A stretch of DNA of 64,000 bases from Solirubrobacter sp963736505. Lineage in GTDB: Bacteria; Actinomycetota; Thermoleophilia; Solirubrobacterales; Solirubrobacteraceae. Within the stretch, counting starts at the first letter, position 1, and each line of letters begins with the position of its first letter. Both the position numbers and the translations under genes were made by a program. The notes under the pieces are model-generated. The model was not told where the DNA came from and did no database searches. It saw only the letters and a list, made by a program, of their open reading frames with translations. The stretch spans positions 186,001 through 250,000 of the forward strand of contig CAVTOZ010000002.1 of assembly GCA_963736505.1 (NCBI GenBank), read 5' to 3'. Shown in pieces: positions 20,614-31,379 of this stretch.

Positions 20614-20651
20614 CGGCGCTGCATCCTGAACGATGCGCCTACTCTGGCGCG

Positions 20652-22478
20652 GTGCGCCGCTTTCTGATCGTCCTCGCATTCGCCCTTGCCATGCCCGCTC
20701 CGGCGCTCGCCGACGCGCCGACCCAGCTCGGGCCTGGCGCGCTGCAGCGCTACTTCAACTCGACTACCGCCACGCACTGGGTCACGACGGGCGTCACGGG
20801 CGCCGGCTACGCGTTCGAGTTCAACCTCGGCTACCTGCAGACGGGCGGCGACGCGGGCCGCAGCGCCCTCTACTCGTGCCTGCACGGCGCCGACGACCAC
20901 TTCCTGTCCAAGGACCCCGCGTGCGAGGGGCAGGTCTCGCTCGGGCGCATCGGGTTCCTGTTCGACTCCGCGCCGGGGGATCGCGAGAGCGTGCCGGTCT
21001 ACCGCTGCATCGTGCCGGGCCGCGCCGACCACTTCGCGTCCAACGACCCCGGCTGCGAAGGCCAGACCGTCGAGGGCCTGCTCGGCTACGCGGCGCGCCG
21101 CGGCGAGGCGCTGCTGCGCTTCTTCAACGGCTCCCACGTCGTCACCGCGGGCGGCGGGGTGCCGGCGGGCGCGACGTACGAGTTCGGGCTCGGGTTCCTG
21201 CTCTCCGGCGCCGGCGACGGGCGCCACGCGATCTACGACTGCCTGAACGCGGGCGCGGACCGCTTCCTCTCGCTCGACCCCGGCTGCGAGGGGCGCACGA
21301 CGCTCGGGCGCGAGGGCTTCGCGTACGACGCGCCGCCCACGACCGAGCCGACCTCCGCCGTCTACCGCTGCAACTGGGTCGGGCACGACCACTTCGCCTC
21401 CGCGTCCTCGGACTGCGAGGGCCAGCTGACCGAGGGGCTGCTCGGCTACCTGCGCACCTACGGCGATGGGCTGCACCTGTACGGGACCGCCGGCGGCGCC
21501 CAGTGGGCGACGCCGGGCTCGGTGCCGGCCGGCTGGCAGTACGAGCGCACGCTCGGCTTCCTGCTCCCGAGCGGCGGGCCGAACCTGCAGGCGCTGTACG
21601 GCTGCCGCAACGGCGGCGGCGACAACTTCCTCTCGCTCGACGGCGCCTGCGAGGGCACCAGCGTGCTCGGCCGCTACGGCTTCCTGTACTCGTCGCCGCC
21701 GTTCAACCAGGAGACCGTCGCGCTCTATCGCTGCCTGCGGGGGGGAACGAACCACTTCGCCTCGCTCGACGCGGGCTGCGAGGGCGCGACGACCGAGGCG
21801 CGGCTGGGCTACCTGCGCACGGCGGAGTCCGGCCCGCCCGCCCCGCCGGCGTGCTCGCCCTCGGCAGCGCGCGTGACGGCCGTCTTCGGCAAGGCGCGCT
21901 CGCGGACCGTGTCCTACGGGAAGGCGGCGACGCTGAGCGGCCAGGTGCTCGCGCCGTCCGGGGCGGCGGCCGCCGGAGTGCACGTGAGCATCCTCGAGGG
22001 CACGGGCAGCGCGCTGGTCGAGGTCGGCGGCACGACGACGGGAGCGAACGGCGGCTTCGTCTTTCGCGTGCCGCCGGGCGTCAACCGCACGCTGCGCGCG
22101 GGGTACCGGGCGTCGGCCGACGACGTCGCGCTGGCGTGCAGCGGGACGGTGTCGCTGCACACGCGCGCCGGCGTGACGATCAACGCGTCGCCGCGGCATG
22201 TGCGAGCGGGCCGCACCGCGCGGTTCTACGGGCGCGTGAAGGGCGCGGGGCTGCCGCCGCGCGGGAAGCTCGTGGACCTGCAGGCGTTCGAGGCGCACAA
22301 ATGGCGCACGTTCAAGACGGTGCGCACGAACGCCTCCGGCCGCTACAGCGCCCGGTACCGGTTCCGGGTCAACGCGACGCGGTCGTTCAGGTTCCGGGCC
22401 CGGGCGCGGCGCGAGGCGCGGTTCCCGTATGTGCTGGGCTCGTCGAGGACGACCTCGGTTCGCGTGCGGGCCCGCTAG
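20652..22478 (+). CDS. secreted protein with three tandem double CEG-repeat modules and a C-terminal Ig-like tail
   Basis: 608 residues, GTG start. Signal peptide about 1-22 (RRFLIVLAFALAMPAPALA). Residues about 23-400 hold three modules of about 120 residues. Each opens with an LQRYFN/LRFFNG-like strand and H/Q-W-x-T, and carries two copies of Y-x-C-x(4-6)-D-x-F-x-S-x-D-x-x-C-E-G, six in all (for example ADDHFLSKDPACEGQ, RADHFASNDPGCEGQ, GDNFLSLDGACEGT). The two Cys of each half-unit could pair. The pattern resembles DUF5648-type beta-trefoil/lectin repeats. The last 200 residues are two beta domains, the final one similar to that in the 11007 protein. Function unknown; ligand or surface binding is a guess. 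Confidence 0.75.
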   Translation: MRRFLIVLAFALAMPAPALADAPTQLGPGALQRYFNSTTATHWVTTGVTGAGYAFEFNLGYLQTGGDAGRSALYSCLHGADDHFLSKDPACEGQVSLGRIGFLFDSAPGDRESVPVYRCIVPGRADHFASNDPGCEGQTVEGLLGYAARRGEALLRFFNGSHVVTAGGGVPAGATYEFGLGFLLSGAGDGRHAIYDCLNAGADRFLSLDPGCEGRTTLGREGFAYDAPPTTEPTSAVYRCNWVGHDHFASASSDCEGQLTEGLLGYLRTYGDGLHLYGTAGGAQWATPGSVPAGWQYERTLGFLLPSGGPNLQALYGCRNGGGDNFLSLDGACEGTSVLGRYGFLYSSPPFNQETVALYRCLRGGTNHFASLDAGCEGATTEARLGYLRTAESGPPAPPACSPSAARVTAVFGKARSRTVSYGKAATLSGQVLAPSGAAAAGVHVSILEGTGSALVEVGGTTTGANGGFVFRVPPGVNRTLRAGYRASADDVALACSGTVSLHTRAGVTINASPRHVRAGRTARFYGRVKGAGLPPRGKLVDLQAFEAHKWRTFKTVRTNASGRYSARYRFRVNATRSFRFRARARREARFPYVLGSSRTTSVRVRAR

Positions 22479-22625
22479 CGGAAGCGCTCGCCAGCGCGCG
22501 CGATCGCTGCGCCGGGGCGTGATCGCCGCGCCGGGATCGGAACTGCGCGATAAGGAGGCGGGTCCGATTGGGTCCGGGCCCGACCGGCCGCACGCGGGCT
22601 CGATCGCCGGGGGTGTGTGACGTTT

Positions 22626-22642
22626 GTTCGCTATGAGCGAAC
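22626..22642. promoter_or_regulatory. 17-bp palindrome in the 22.5-22.9 kb gap
   Basis: GTTCGCT-ATG-AGCGAAC is a perfect 7-bp inverted repeat, 36 bp before the first large hairpin. It could be an operator or a small hairpin. The rest of 22479-22625 shows nothing I can interpret. Confidence 0.35.
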
Positions 22643-22661
22643 TAAGGTGACGCACCCCTCG

Positions 22662-22712
22662 GGGGGTGACCTACGTTTGCGGCTCGTGAGGCCGTAAACG
22701 TAGGTCACCCCC
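22662..22712. terminator. large hairpin (22-bp stem) downstream of the CEG-repeat gene
   Basis: GGGGGTGACCTACGTTTGCGGC pairs with the segment 22691-22712 along its full length, with one G-U wobble and a 7-nt loop TCGTGAG. It lies 184 nt past the stop of the 20652 gene, between convergent genes. The lack of a U-tract and the unusual stem length leave open a role other than termination. Confidence 0.5.
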
Positions 22713-22795
22713 TCCCGCGTTCGGCCCGCGGTCGTGTTCGACCGTCCGTACGCGGTTTCCGCGCGCGTTCGACCGCCTCCACTCGCCGGGCTCGG

Positions 22796-22846
22796 GGGGG
22801 TGCACTACGAAACTCAACTCATAGTTGAGGTTCGTAGATCACCCCC
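22796..22846. terminator. second large hairpin, downstream of the nucleoside hydrolase gene
   Basis: GGGGG at 22796-22800 pairs with CCCCC at 22842-22846, CTACGAA (22805-22811) with TTCGTAG (22831-22837), and CTCAACT (22813-22819) with AGTTGAG (22823-22829) around a CAT loop. There are three mismatched positions. Its outer arms share the GGGGTGA-x-CTACG pattern with the first hairpin. On the minus strand it lies 60 nt after the hydrolase stop, a terminator-like position. Confidence 0.5.
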
Positions 22847-22852
22847 TGCGAA

Positions 22853-22902
22853 CCGGTGATCGGTTTCGCTCCCTCGCTCCCTTTACCAGCGCAGTTGACG
22901 TT
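22853..22902 (-). repeat. third copy of the 13.6-kb element end
   Basis: On the minus strand this reads AACGTCAACTGCGCTGGTAA then AGGG (22902-22879), followed by AAACCGATCACCGG (22866-22853). These are the same two blocks, in the same order, as both ends of the 13605-13837 element. As at 13.6 kb, the copy starts within a few nt of the stop codon of the upstream gene. No opposite end is present, so this is a single-ended copy. Confidence 0.65.
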
Positions 22903-22905
22903 CGC

Positions 22906-23829
22906 TCAGCCCAAAGAGGCGATCCGCGCGCACAGCAGATCGACGAACGAAGCACCGTTCACCTCGACCGCGACCGAAGCGTTCGGCTCCAGCCCCGTCC
23001 GCCGCCACCGGTCGACGACCGTGCGCCCGCGGCAGATCCCCGTCGAGGAGTCGATCTCCACGTGGAGCCGCTCGGTCCGAACCAGCGCCGGCCGGATCAG
23101 GGTCGCGAGCGCGAGCGCGTCGTGGACCGGGACCGCCGGGTCGGCGTAGATGTCCTCGTGGAAGCGGCTGTAGAAGCGGTGCAGGTCGGCGACGACGGCG
23201 CCTGCGCGGCCGCTGGTCCGCAGGCCCTCGGCGCGCTCGCGGCTCAGGAGCGCGCGGTGGGTGACGTCGAGGCCGACCATGGTGACCTCGATGCCGGAGC
23301 TGAAGACGCGGTGGGCGGCCTCGGGGTCGCACCAGATGTTGAACTCGGCCGCGGGCGTGACGTTGCCCTCGGCGATCGCGCCGCCCATCAGCACGATCCG
23401 CTCGATCCGGGAGGCCAACCCAGGATGCAGGGCGAGCAGCAGCGCGACGTTGGTCAGCGGGCCGATCGCGACGAGCGTCAGCGGCCGCTCGCGCAGCATC
23501 CGCGCCATCAGCTCGACCGCGTGAAGCTCCGATGGCGCCCGCGACGGCGGCAGCAGCTCCGGCCCGTCGAGCCCGGTCTCGCCGTGCACCTCCGCCGCGA
23601 CGCGCGCCGGGTGCACCAGAGGCCGGTCGGCGCCCGCCGCGACCGGGATCGATGACGCTCCCGCGACGTCGAGCACGCGGATCGCGTTGGCCGTCACCTT
23701 CTCCAGCGTCTGGTTGCCGGCCACCGTCGTGACGGCGGCGAGCTCGAGCTCGGGGCTGCCGAGCGCGAGCAGCAGCGCCATCGCGTCGTCGTGGCCGGGG
23801 TCGCAGTCGATGATCACGGGCGTCGGCAT
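22906..23829 (-). CDS. inosine/uridine-preferring nucleoside hydrolase
   Basis: 307 residues from ATG at 23829. The calcium- and ribose-binding signature is IIDCDPGHDDAMALLLAL (about 6-23). Further family motifs are TTVAGNQTLEKVTANAIRVL, ERIVLMGGAIAEGNVTPAAE, FNIWCDPEAAHRVFSSG and the C-terminal PVHDALALATLI with the late Asp ligand. It hydrolyses the N-glycosidic bond of (deoxy)ribonucleosides to base and ribose in the cytosol; substrate preference cannot be read from sequence. Divergent from the 23870 gene with a 40-nt gap. The frame extends upstream but that part has no family similarity. Confidence 0.92.
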   Translation of the reverse strand: MPTPVIIDCDPGHDDAMALLLALGSPELELAAVTTVAGNQTLEKVTANAIRVLDVAGASSIPVAAGADRPLVHPARVAAEVHGETGLDGPELLPPSRAPSELHAVELMARMLRERPLTLVAIGPLTNVALLLALHPGLASRIERIVLMGGAIAEGNVTPAAEFNIWCDPEAAHRVFSSGIEVTMVGLDVTHRALLSRERAEGLRTSGRAGAVVADLHRFYSRFHEDIYADPAVPVHDALALATLIRPALVRTERLHVEIDSSTGICRGRTVVDRWRRTGLEPNASVAVEVNGASFVDLLCARIASLG

Positions 23830-23869
23830 CGGCGCATCTTCGCGCGCCGAGGCGTGTTGGAGCCGTGAC

Positions 23870-25060
23870 ATGCTTCTCGCCGCCCTGCTCGCCGCCGCCG
23901 TCGCCACGACCGGCGCGGCCGATTCCATCACCACGTCCAGCGCGACGGTCACCGGAACCGTGAACCCGGGCGGCGCCGCGACGACCTACCACTTCGACTA
24001 CGGGACGACCGGCTCGTACGGGCTCACGACGCCCGACACGGACGCCGGCTCCGGCTCCTCGGCCGTCTCGGTCAGCGCCGGCCTCACGGGCCTGACCGCC
24101 GACACGACGTACCACTACCGGCTCGTCGCGAGCAACGCGGACGGCAACTCCCAGGGCGCCGACCGCACGTTCCGGACCGCCGCCAACGCGCGCCCGCCGT
24201 CGGTCACCTCCGTGTCCGCCACGAGCGTCAGCGCCGCCGGTGCGACCGTGCGCGCGTCCGTCACGCCGAACGCGCTCACCACCACTGTGCGCTTCGAGTA
24301 CGGGACCGGCACCTCCTACGGCACGAGCACGGCCGACCAGGCGATCGGCGCCGGCACGTCACGGATCACCGTCGCCGCCGCGGTCGGCGGCCTGAAGCCG
24401 AACACGCGCTACCACTACCGCGCGATCGCGACGAACGCCGCCGGCGTCACGCGCGGCGGCGACCGCACGTTCACGACCTCGCGCACCCCGACCGCCGTGG
24501 CGATCACGCCGTCGACGACGCGCCCCGTCTGGGGCAGCGGCCTCACGATCACGGGGACCGTCAGCGGCCAGGGCTCGATCCCGGTCGCGCTCGAGCGCCA
24601 GGACTTCCCGTTCAGCGGCGTCTACTACCAGGCCGCGACGGCGACGGCGAACAGCAGCGGCCGCTTCACGCTGACCGTCCCGCCGCTGTTCGCGACCACG
24701 CACCTGCGCGTCGTCACGCGCACCCCGTTCCCCGTCATCAGCCCGGTCGCGACGGCCTCGGTCGCCGTCAAGGTCGGGCTGCGCGCCCGGCGCCTGACCC
24801 ACCGGCGCGTGCGGCTCACCGGCACGCTGTGGCCCGCGGTGCCGAAGGCCCGCGTCTCGCTCCAGCGCCAGACGCGGACCGGCCGCTGGATCCTCGTCAC
24901 GCACGCCACGCCGCGGGCGCTGGCGAACAACCGCTCGAGCTACCGCGTCACGGTGTCGCGCCACTCGCGGCCGCTGTCGTACCGCGTCGTCGTCGTCGCG
25001 CACAACGGCGGCGCCAACGTGCCCGGGACGAGCCGGACCGTGACCGTGCCGAAGCGGTAG
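23870..25060 (+). CDS. secreted protein with two fibronectin type III-like domains
   Basis: 396 residues, ATG at 23870. A short signal peptide (LLAALLAAAVATTGAADS) leads straight into the first of two FnIII-like repeats (about 20-105 and 110-205). Both show the pattern ATVTGTVNPGG / VRASVTPN, then FDYGTT / FEYGTG, then L-x-x-x-T-x-YHYR and DRTFRT / DRTFTT. The remaining 190 residues are two Ig-like beta domains (LTITGTVSGQGSIPVALERQ; RRVRLTGTLWPAVPKARVSL) ending in TVTVPKR, related to the tails of the 11007 and 20652 proteins. No enzyme motif. Probably exported and adhesive or structural. Confidence 0.75.
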   Translation: MLLAALLAAAVATTGAADSITTSSATVTGTVNPGGAATTYHFDYGTTGSYGLTTPDTDAGSGSSAVSVSAGLTGLTADTTYHYRLVASNADGNSQGADRTFRTAANARPPSVTSVSATSVSAAGATVRASVTPNALTTTVRFEYGTGTSYGTSTADQAIGAGTSRITVAAAVGGLKPNTRYHYRAIATNAAGVTRGGDRTFTTSRTPTAVAITPSTTRPVWGSGLTITGTVSGQGSIPVALERQDFPFSGVYYQAATATANSSGRFTLTVPPLFATTHLRVVTRTPFPVISPVATASVAVKVGLRARRLTHRRVRLTGTLWPAVPKARVSLQRQTRTGRWILVTHATPRALANNRSSYRVTVSRHSRPLSYRVVVVAHNGGANVPGTSRTVTVPKR

Positions 25061-25066
25061 GCCCGC

Positions 25067-26062
25067 CTACGCGCGGCCGGAGCCGGCGCGGCGCGCGGCC
25101 TTGCCGTCGTGCAGCTCGCGGTCGAGCGCGCGCATCAGCGCGGCCCGATCGGTGCCGTCCTGGGGGAAGATCGCGTGCGAGACGGTGATCGAGACCGGCT
25201 CGGCGCCGTGGCCCGGGAGGACCTGCGAGGCGGCGATGCGCAGCCCGCCCGCGAGCCGCTCCGCCGCGTCGCGGCCGGCGCCCGGCGCGACCAGCGCGAG
25301 CTCGTCGCCGCCGATGCGCGCGAGGCAGTCGGCGGTGCGGACCTCGGCGGACGCGAACGCCGCGAGCTCGCGCAGCACGCGGTCGCCCGTGCTGTGGCCG
25401 AAGCGGTCGTTGATCTGCTTGAAGTCGTCGACGTCGATCAGCAGCAGCGCGAAGCGCGCCTCGTCGGCCAGCGCCTCGTCGAACGCGGCGTCGAACGCGC
25501 GCCGGTTGGCGAGCCCGGTGAGCGGGTCCTGGTGGGCCATCCGATGCTGGTGGCGCTCGGCGGCGACCATGCGGCGCTTGAGGAACTGGATCGTCGCGCC
25601 CAGCCCGGCGTAGGCCACGGCGTAGCCGAACGCGCGCTGCACCAGCAGGTGCGAGCCCGACCCGTACAGCAACGGCGAGGCATAGGTCGCGATCTCCAGC
25701 GCGGCCAGGGGCCACGCGTAGCGCGGCGGGAAGAAGTACGCGACGTAGAGCATCGGCAGCACGAGCACCGGACCCATGTACGCGTCCGCGCCGCCGGTCA
25801 GCCACAGGCTCGCGGCCACGAGCGGCTGCAGCAGCGTCACGGCGATCGCGTGCCCGCCGAGCGAGACCCGCCACCACGGGATCGCGCCCGTGACGCAGCC
25901 CATGCCGTAGGCGACGGTCAGCGCGACGAGCGCCCAGAACCAGCCCGCGTGCGCGTGCGGGGATCCGGGCATGGCCCAGCCGGCCACGGCCGTGGCGGCG
26001 CCGGCCAGCCACAGCACACCGGAAACCGGACCCATGAGGCGTCGCTCGTCGGCGAGAGGCAT
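25067..26062 (-). CDS. membrane-bound GGDEF protein (diguanylate cyclase)
   Basis: 331 residues. The first 160 hold about five to six hydrophobic segments (VLWLAGAATAVAGWAM; FWALVALTVAYGMGCV; AIAVTLLQPLVAASLWL; VLVLPMLYVAYFF). The GGDEF domain begins HQDPLTGLANRRAFDAAF (about 177). The active-site loop is GGDEL (251-255), an accepted variant, and the product-inhibition site RTAD (242-245) lies exactly five residues upstream, as in feedback-controlled cyclases. It is expected to make cyclic di-GMP from GTP at the membrane. It starts 37 nt after glgB, so it may be the last gene of the glgE-treS-mak-glgB transcript. Confidence 0.9.
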   Translation of the reverse strand: MPLADERRLMGPVSGVLWLAGAATAVAGWAMPGSPHAHAGWFWALVALTVAYGMGCVTGAIPWWRVSLGGHAIAVTLLQPLVAASLWLTGGADAYMGPVLVLPMLYVAYFFPPRYAWPLAALEIATYASPLLYGSGSHLLVQRAFGYAVAYAGLGATIQFLKRRMVAAERHQHRMAHQDPLTGLANRRAFDAAFDEALADEARFALLLIDVDDFKQINDRFGHSTGDRVLRELAAFASAEVRTADCLARIGGDELALVAPGAGRDAAERLAGGLRIAASQVLPGHGAEPVSITVSHAIFPQDGTDRAALMRALDRELHDGKAARRAGSGRA

Positions 26063-26099
26063 CGGCCTCTACATCGACTGCAGCTGCGCCAGCTTTATC

Positions 26100-28268
26100 T
26101 CACGCGTCAGGCACCAGCCAGACCACCCCGAGCGGCGGCAGCGTGAACTCCGCGCTGAACGGCTGGCCGTGCCACGCGAGCCCCTCGGCCTCGACGCCGC
26201 CGAGGTTGCCCTGGTCGGAGCCGCCGTAGTAGCTCGAGTCGGTGTTGAGCGCCTCGCGCCAGCGGCCCGAGCGCGGGAGCCCGATGCGGTAGCCGTGGCG
26301 GACGACCGGCGACAGGTTGGCGGCGAACACGACCACGCGCTCGGAGTCCTTCGTGCGGCGCGCGAACGCGAACACGTTGTCCTCGGCCGCGTTGGCCTCG
26401 ATCCACCAGAAGCCCGTGCCGTCGAAGTCCATCTCCCACAGCGCCGGCTCGGCCTTGTAGACGCGGTTGAGGTCGCGCACGAGCGACTGGATGCCGCCAT
26501 GCTCGGGGTTCTCCAGCAGGTGCCAGTCGAGCGAGCGCTCGTGGCTCCACTCGGCCTCCTGCGCGAACTCCTGGCCCATGAACAGCAGCTTCTTGCCGGG
26601 ATGCGCCCACATGTACGCGTACAGCGCGCGCAGGTTCGCGAGCTTCTGCCAGCGGTCGCCCGGCATCTTGTTCAGCAGCGAGCCCTTGCCGTGCACGACC
26701 TCGTCGTGCGAGAGCGGCAGAATGAAGTTCTCCGTGAACGCGTACACGAGGCTGAAGGTCAGCTCGTGGTGATGCCAGCGCCGGTACACGGGGTCCTGCT
26801 GGAAGTACGCCAGGGTGTCGTGCATCCAGCCCATGTTCCACTTGAAGCCGAAGCCGAGCCCGCCGAGGTACGTCGGCCGCGAGACGCCCGGCCACGCCGT
26901 CGACTCCTCCGCGGCGGAGATGATCCCCGGCTCGCGCGCGTAGGCGACCTCGTTGAACTCCTTCAGGAACTCGACCGCCTCGAGATCCTCGTTGCCGCCG
27001 AACTGGTTCGGCACCCACTGGCCGTCTTCGCGCGAGTAGTCGAGGTAGAGCATCGACGCCACGGCGTCCACGCGGATGCCGTCGGCGTGGTAGTCGCGCA
27101 ACCAGAACAGCGCGTTGGAGACGAGGAAGTTGCGGACCTCGTGGCGGCCGAAGTTGAAGACCAGCGTGCCCCAGTCCGGGTGCGCGCCGCGGCGCGGATC
27201 GGCGTGCTCGTACAGCGCCGTGCCGTCGAAGCGGGCGAGCGCGAAGTCGTCGCGCGGGAAGTGCGCCGGGACCCAGTCGAGGATCACGCCGACGCCGTTG
27301 GCGTGCAGGCGGTCGACGAAGCGCCGGAAGTCGTCCGGCGTGCCGAAGCGCGGCGTCGGCGCGAAGTAGCCGGTGACCTGGTAGCCCCACGAGCCGGTGA
27401 ACGGGTGCGCCATCACCGGCAGCAGCTCGATGTGCGTGAAGCCCATGTCGAGCGCGTACGCCGACAGCTCGTCGGCCAGCTCGAGGTAGCTCAGCGAGCG
27501 GTTGCCCTCGAGCGGGTTCAGCCGCCACGAGCCGAGGTGGACCTCGTAGATCGACATCGGGCCGTCGAGCGAGTTGCTCGCGCGCCGCGCCTCGAGCCAC
27601 TCGGCGTCCGCCCACTCGTACGAGGAGTCGTGCACCACCGACGCCGTCTTGGGCGGGAGCTCGGTGGCGAACGCGACCGGGTCGGCCTTCAGCCGCACCT
27701 CGCCGTCGGGCGCGATGATCTCGTACTTGTAGACCGCGCCGTGGCCGACGCCGGGCAGGAACAGCTCCCACACGCCGGAGGAGCCGAGCGAGCGCATCGG
27801 GTGGATGCGCCCGTCCCAGAAGTTGAAGTCGCCGACCACCGAGACGGCCTGCGCGGCGGGCGCCCAGACCGCGAACGACGTGCCGGCGACGCCGTCGATC
27901 TCGCGCACGTGGGCGCCGAGCCGCTCCCACATCTGCTCGTGGCGGCCCTCGCCGAGCAGGTGCACGTCGAGCTCGCCGATCGTCGGCAGGAAGCGGTACG
28001 GGTCGTCGATCGTGACGGTCCCGGAGTCGCCGTAGTCGACCTCCAGCCGGTAGTCGAGCGGGAGCTTGGCGCCGGCGATGCGCCCCTCGAAGACGCCGCC
28101 AGGATGGACCTGCACGAGCTCCGTGTGCGCGTCGCCGGCGGCGACCGTCACGTGCGCGGCGGCGGGCCGGAACGCGCGCACGATGACGGCTCCGTTGTCG
28201 GGATGGGCGCCGAGGTACGCGTGCGGGTCTGCGTGCTGGCGGGAGAGGAGACGGTCTGCGTCGCTCAT
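26100..28268 (-). CDS. glgB: 1,4-alpha-glucan branching enzyme
   Basis: 722 residues, full length for actinobacterial GlgB. It has an N-terminal E-set domain (about 15-105), CBM48 (about 115-220: FAVWAPAAQAVSVVGDFNFW) and GH13 barrel: YEVHLGSWRL, HPFTGSWGYQVTGYFAPTPR, DWVPAHFPRDDF, nucleophile D401 in HADGIRVDAVASMLYLDYSR, acid/base E454 in IISAAEESTAWPGV, and PLSHDEVVHGKGSLL. It creates alpha-1,6 branches on the GlgE product. It follows mak by 28 nt. Confidence 0.97.
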   Translation of the reverse strand: MSDADRLLSRQHADPHAYLGAHPDNGAVIVRAFRPAAAHVTVAAGDAHTELVQVHPGGVFEGRIAGAKLPLDYRLEVDYGDSGTVTIDDPYRFLPTIGELDVHLLGEGRHEQMWERLGAHVREIDGVAGTSFAVWAPAAQAVSVVGDFNFWDGRIHPMRSLGSSGVWELFLPGVGHGAVYKYEIIAPDGEVRLKADPVAFATELPPKTASVVHDSSYEWADAEWLEARRASNSLDGPMSIYEVHLGSWRLNPLEGNRSLSYLELADELSAYALDMGFTHIELLPVMAHPFTGSWGYQVTGYFAPTPRFGTPDDFRRFVDRLHANGVGVILDWVPAHFPRDDFALARFDGTALYEHADPRRGAHPDWGTLVFNFGRHEVRNFLVSNALFWLRDYHADGIRVDAVASMLYLDYSREDGQWVPNQFGGNEDLEAVEFLKEFNEVAYAREPGIISAAEESTAWPGVSRPTYLGGLGFGFKWNMGWMHDTLAYFQQDPVYRRWHHHELTFSLVYAFTENFILPLSHDEVVHGKGSLLNKMPGDRWQKLANLRALYAYMWAHPGKKLLFMGQEFAQEAEWSHERSLDWHLLENPEHGGIQSLVRDLNRVYKAEPALWEMDFDGTGFWWIEANAAEDNVFAFARRTKDSERVVVFAANLSPVVRHGYRIGLPRSGRWREALNTDSSYYGGSDQGNLGGVEAEGLAWHGQPFSAEFTLPPLGVVWLVPDA

Positions 28269-28296
28269 GTCGTTGTCTACGCCTTCCCTCGAACCG

Positions 28297-29699
28297 TCAA
28301 TCCGAATCGAGCAGCCGCGCGATGCCGGCGACCGGTATGGAGACCCAGTCAGGCCGGTTGTTGAGCTCGTAGCGGAGCTCGTACACGGCCTTCTCGAGCT
28401 CGAACACTGACAGCAATTGCTGCGTCGCCTGTTGACCCGGCGGCAGCAGGTTGCGATCGACCGCCTCGTGGTAGCCCTCGAGGAAGCGCGAGCGCGCCTG
28501 GTCCTCCCAGTCGGGCGGCGGCTCGTGCCCGCGCAGCAGGCGCGACCCGGCCGTCGCGTAGGAGAAGGAGCGCAGCATCCCGGCGACGTCGCGCAGCGGC
28601 GAGCGCTTGAGCCGGCGCTCGGGCAGCGGGCGGGCGGGCTCGCCCTCGAAGTCGAGGATCACCCAGCCGCGCTCGGTCAGCATCGTCTGGCCGAGGTGCA
28701 GGTCGCCGTGGGTGCGGATCACGCGCCCGCCGACGCCGACGTTCGAGAGCGCCGCGAGCCGCTCGCGCACGTCCTGGCCGCGGCCCGCGATCGGCGCCAC
28801 CGCCTCGGTGTCGGGCAGGTCGAGGAACACGCGCTCGATCTGCTCGTCGACGTTCGCGGTCAGGATCGACAACGCCTCGGTCGACGGCTCGTCGGGCGCG
28901 AAGGCCGGGTTGGAGGAGTCCGAGCCCAGCGCGGTGTGCAACTCGCCGACGACGTGGCCGAGCGCCTGCAGGCGGTCGAGCAGGCCGTCCGGGTCGGTCT
29001 GCAGCTCGTCGAGCGCGAGCTCCCAGCCGTCCAGGGCGCCCGCGAGGTACTCCTGCAGGATCCCGAGCGTGGCGTCGATCAGGCGCCCCTCGACCTCGTA
29101 CCACCCCGCCAGCGGCGCGATGTGCGGGAAGCCGCGGGCCGACAGGAAGCGCAGCAGCTCGAGCTCCGGGTTCACGCCCGGCTCGACGCGCCGGAACGCC
29201 TTCAAGATCAGGTCCTCGCCGAACACGATCGACGAGTTGGACTGCTCGACGCCGACCGGGCGCACGTCGACCGTGCCGCCCAGGCCCGCCCCGGCGGACT
29301 CCGCCCAGCGGAAGATGAACTCGTCCTGGCCGGACTGCAGCTCGCCGTTGGAGCGCATGCGGTGCAGCAGCTCGCGCCCCGCGGCCGGATCCGAGAGCGC
29401 GTCGTAGACGACCCAGCCGTCGGTCTCGAGGATCACGCGGTCGGCCCAGCCCTCGGCCACCGGCCGCAGCCCGAGCGGCACCTGGTAGGTCTCGTGCGTC
29501 CCCGCCGGGAAGCGCGCCTCGACGAGGCACAGCACGAACAGCGGCGACTCGCTCCGCAGCGCGACCGCGTCGACGACCTCGATGTGCGCCACCTCGCGCG
29601 TCTTGGACGCGAACCAGCGCTGCGCGACGATCCACTCGTTCAGCTGCCGCTCGTCGAGGAAGCTGAGGTCGCCGGCCGCGACCATGGCCTGTACGTCTC

Positions 29700-29703
<4 letters not shown>
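28297..29703 (-). CDS. mak: maltokinase
   Basis: 468 residues (the Pep2 type). It transfers phosphate from ATP to maltose, giving alpha-maltose-1-phosphate for GlgE. The N-terminal cap is about 10-110 (LSFLDERQLNEWIVAQRWFA). The nucleotide loop is EQSNSSIVFGEDLILKAFR (153-171). The kinase core has HGDLHLGQ (332-339) with the catalytic Asp and VILDFEGEPARPL (348-360) with the metal-binding Asp, as in aminoglycoside phosphotransferase-like kinases. ATG overlaps the treS TGA by four bases. Here mak is a separate gene, not fused to treS as in some actinobacteria. Confidence 0.93.

Positions 29704-31378
<1,675 letters not shown>

Positions 31379-31379
<1 letters not shown>

Noticed and set aside
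22883..24115. A 410-codon minus-strand frame over the nucleoside hydrolase
   Set aside because: The frame 22906-23829 carries all nucleoside hydrolase motifs; the other is Arg-rich shadow.
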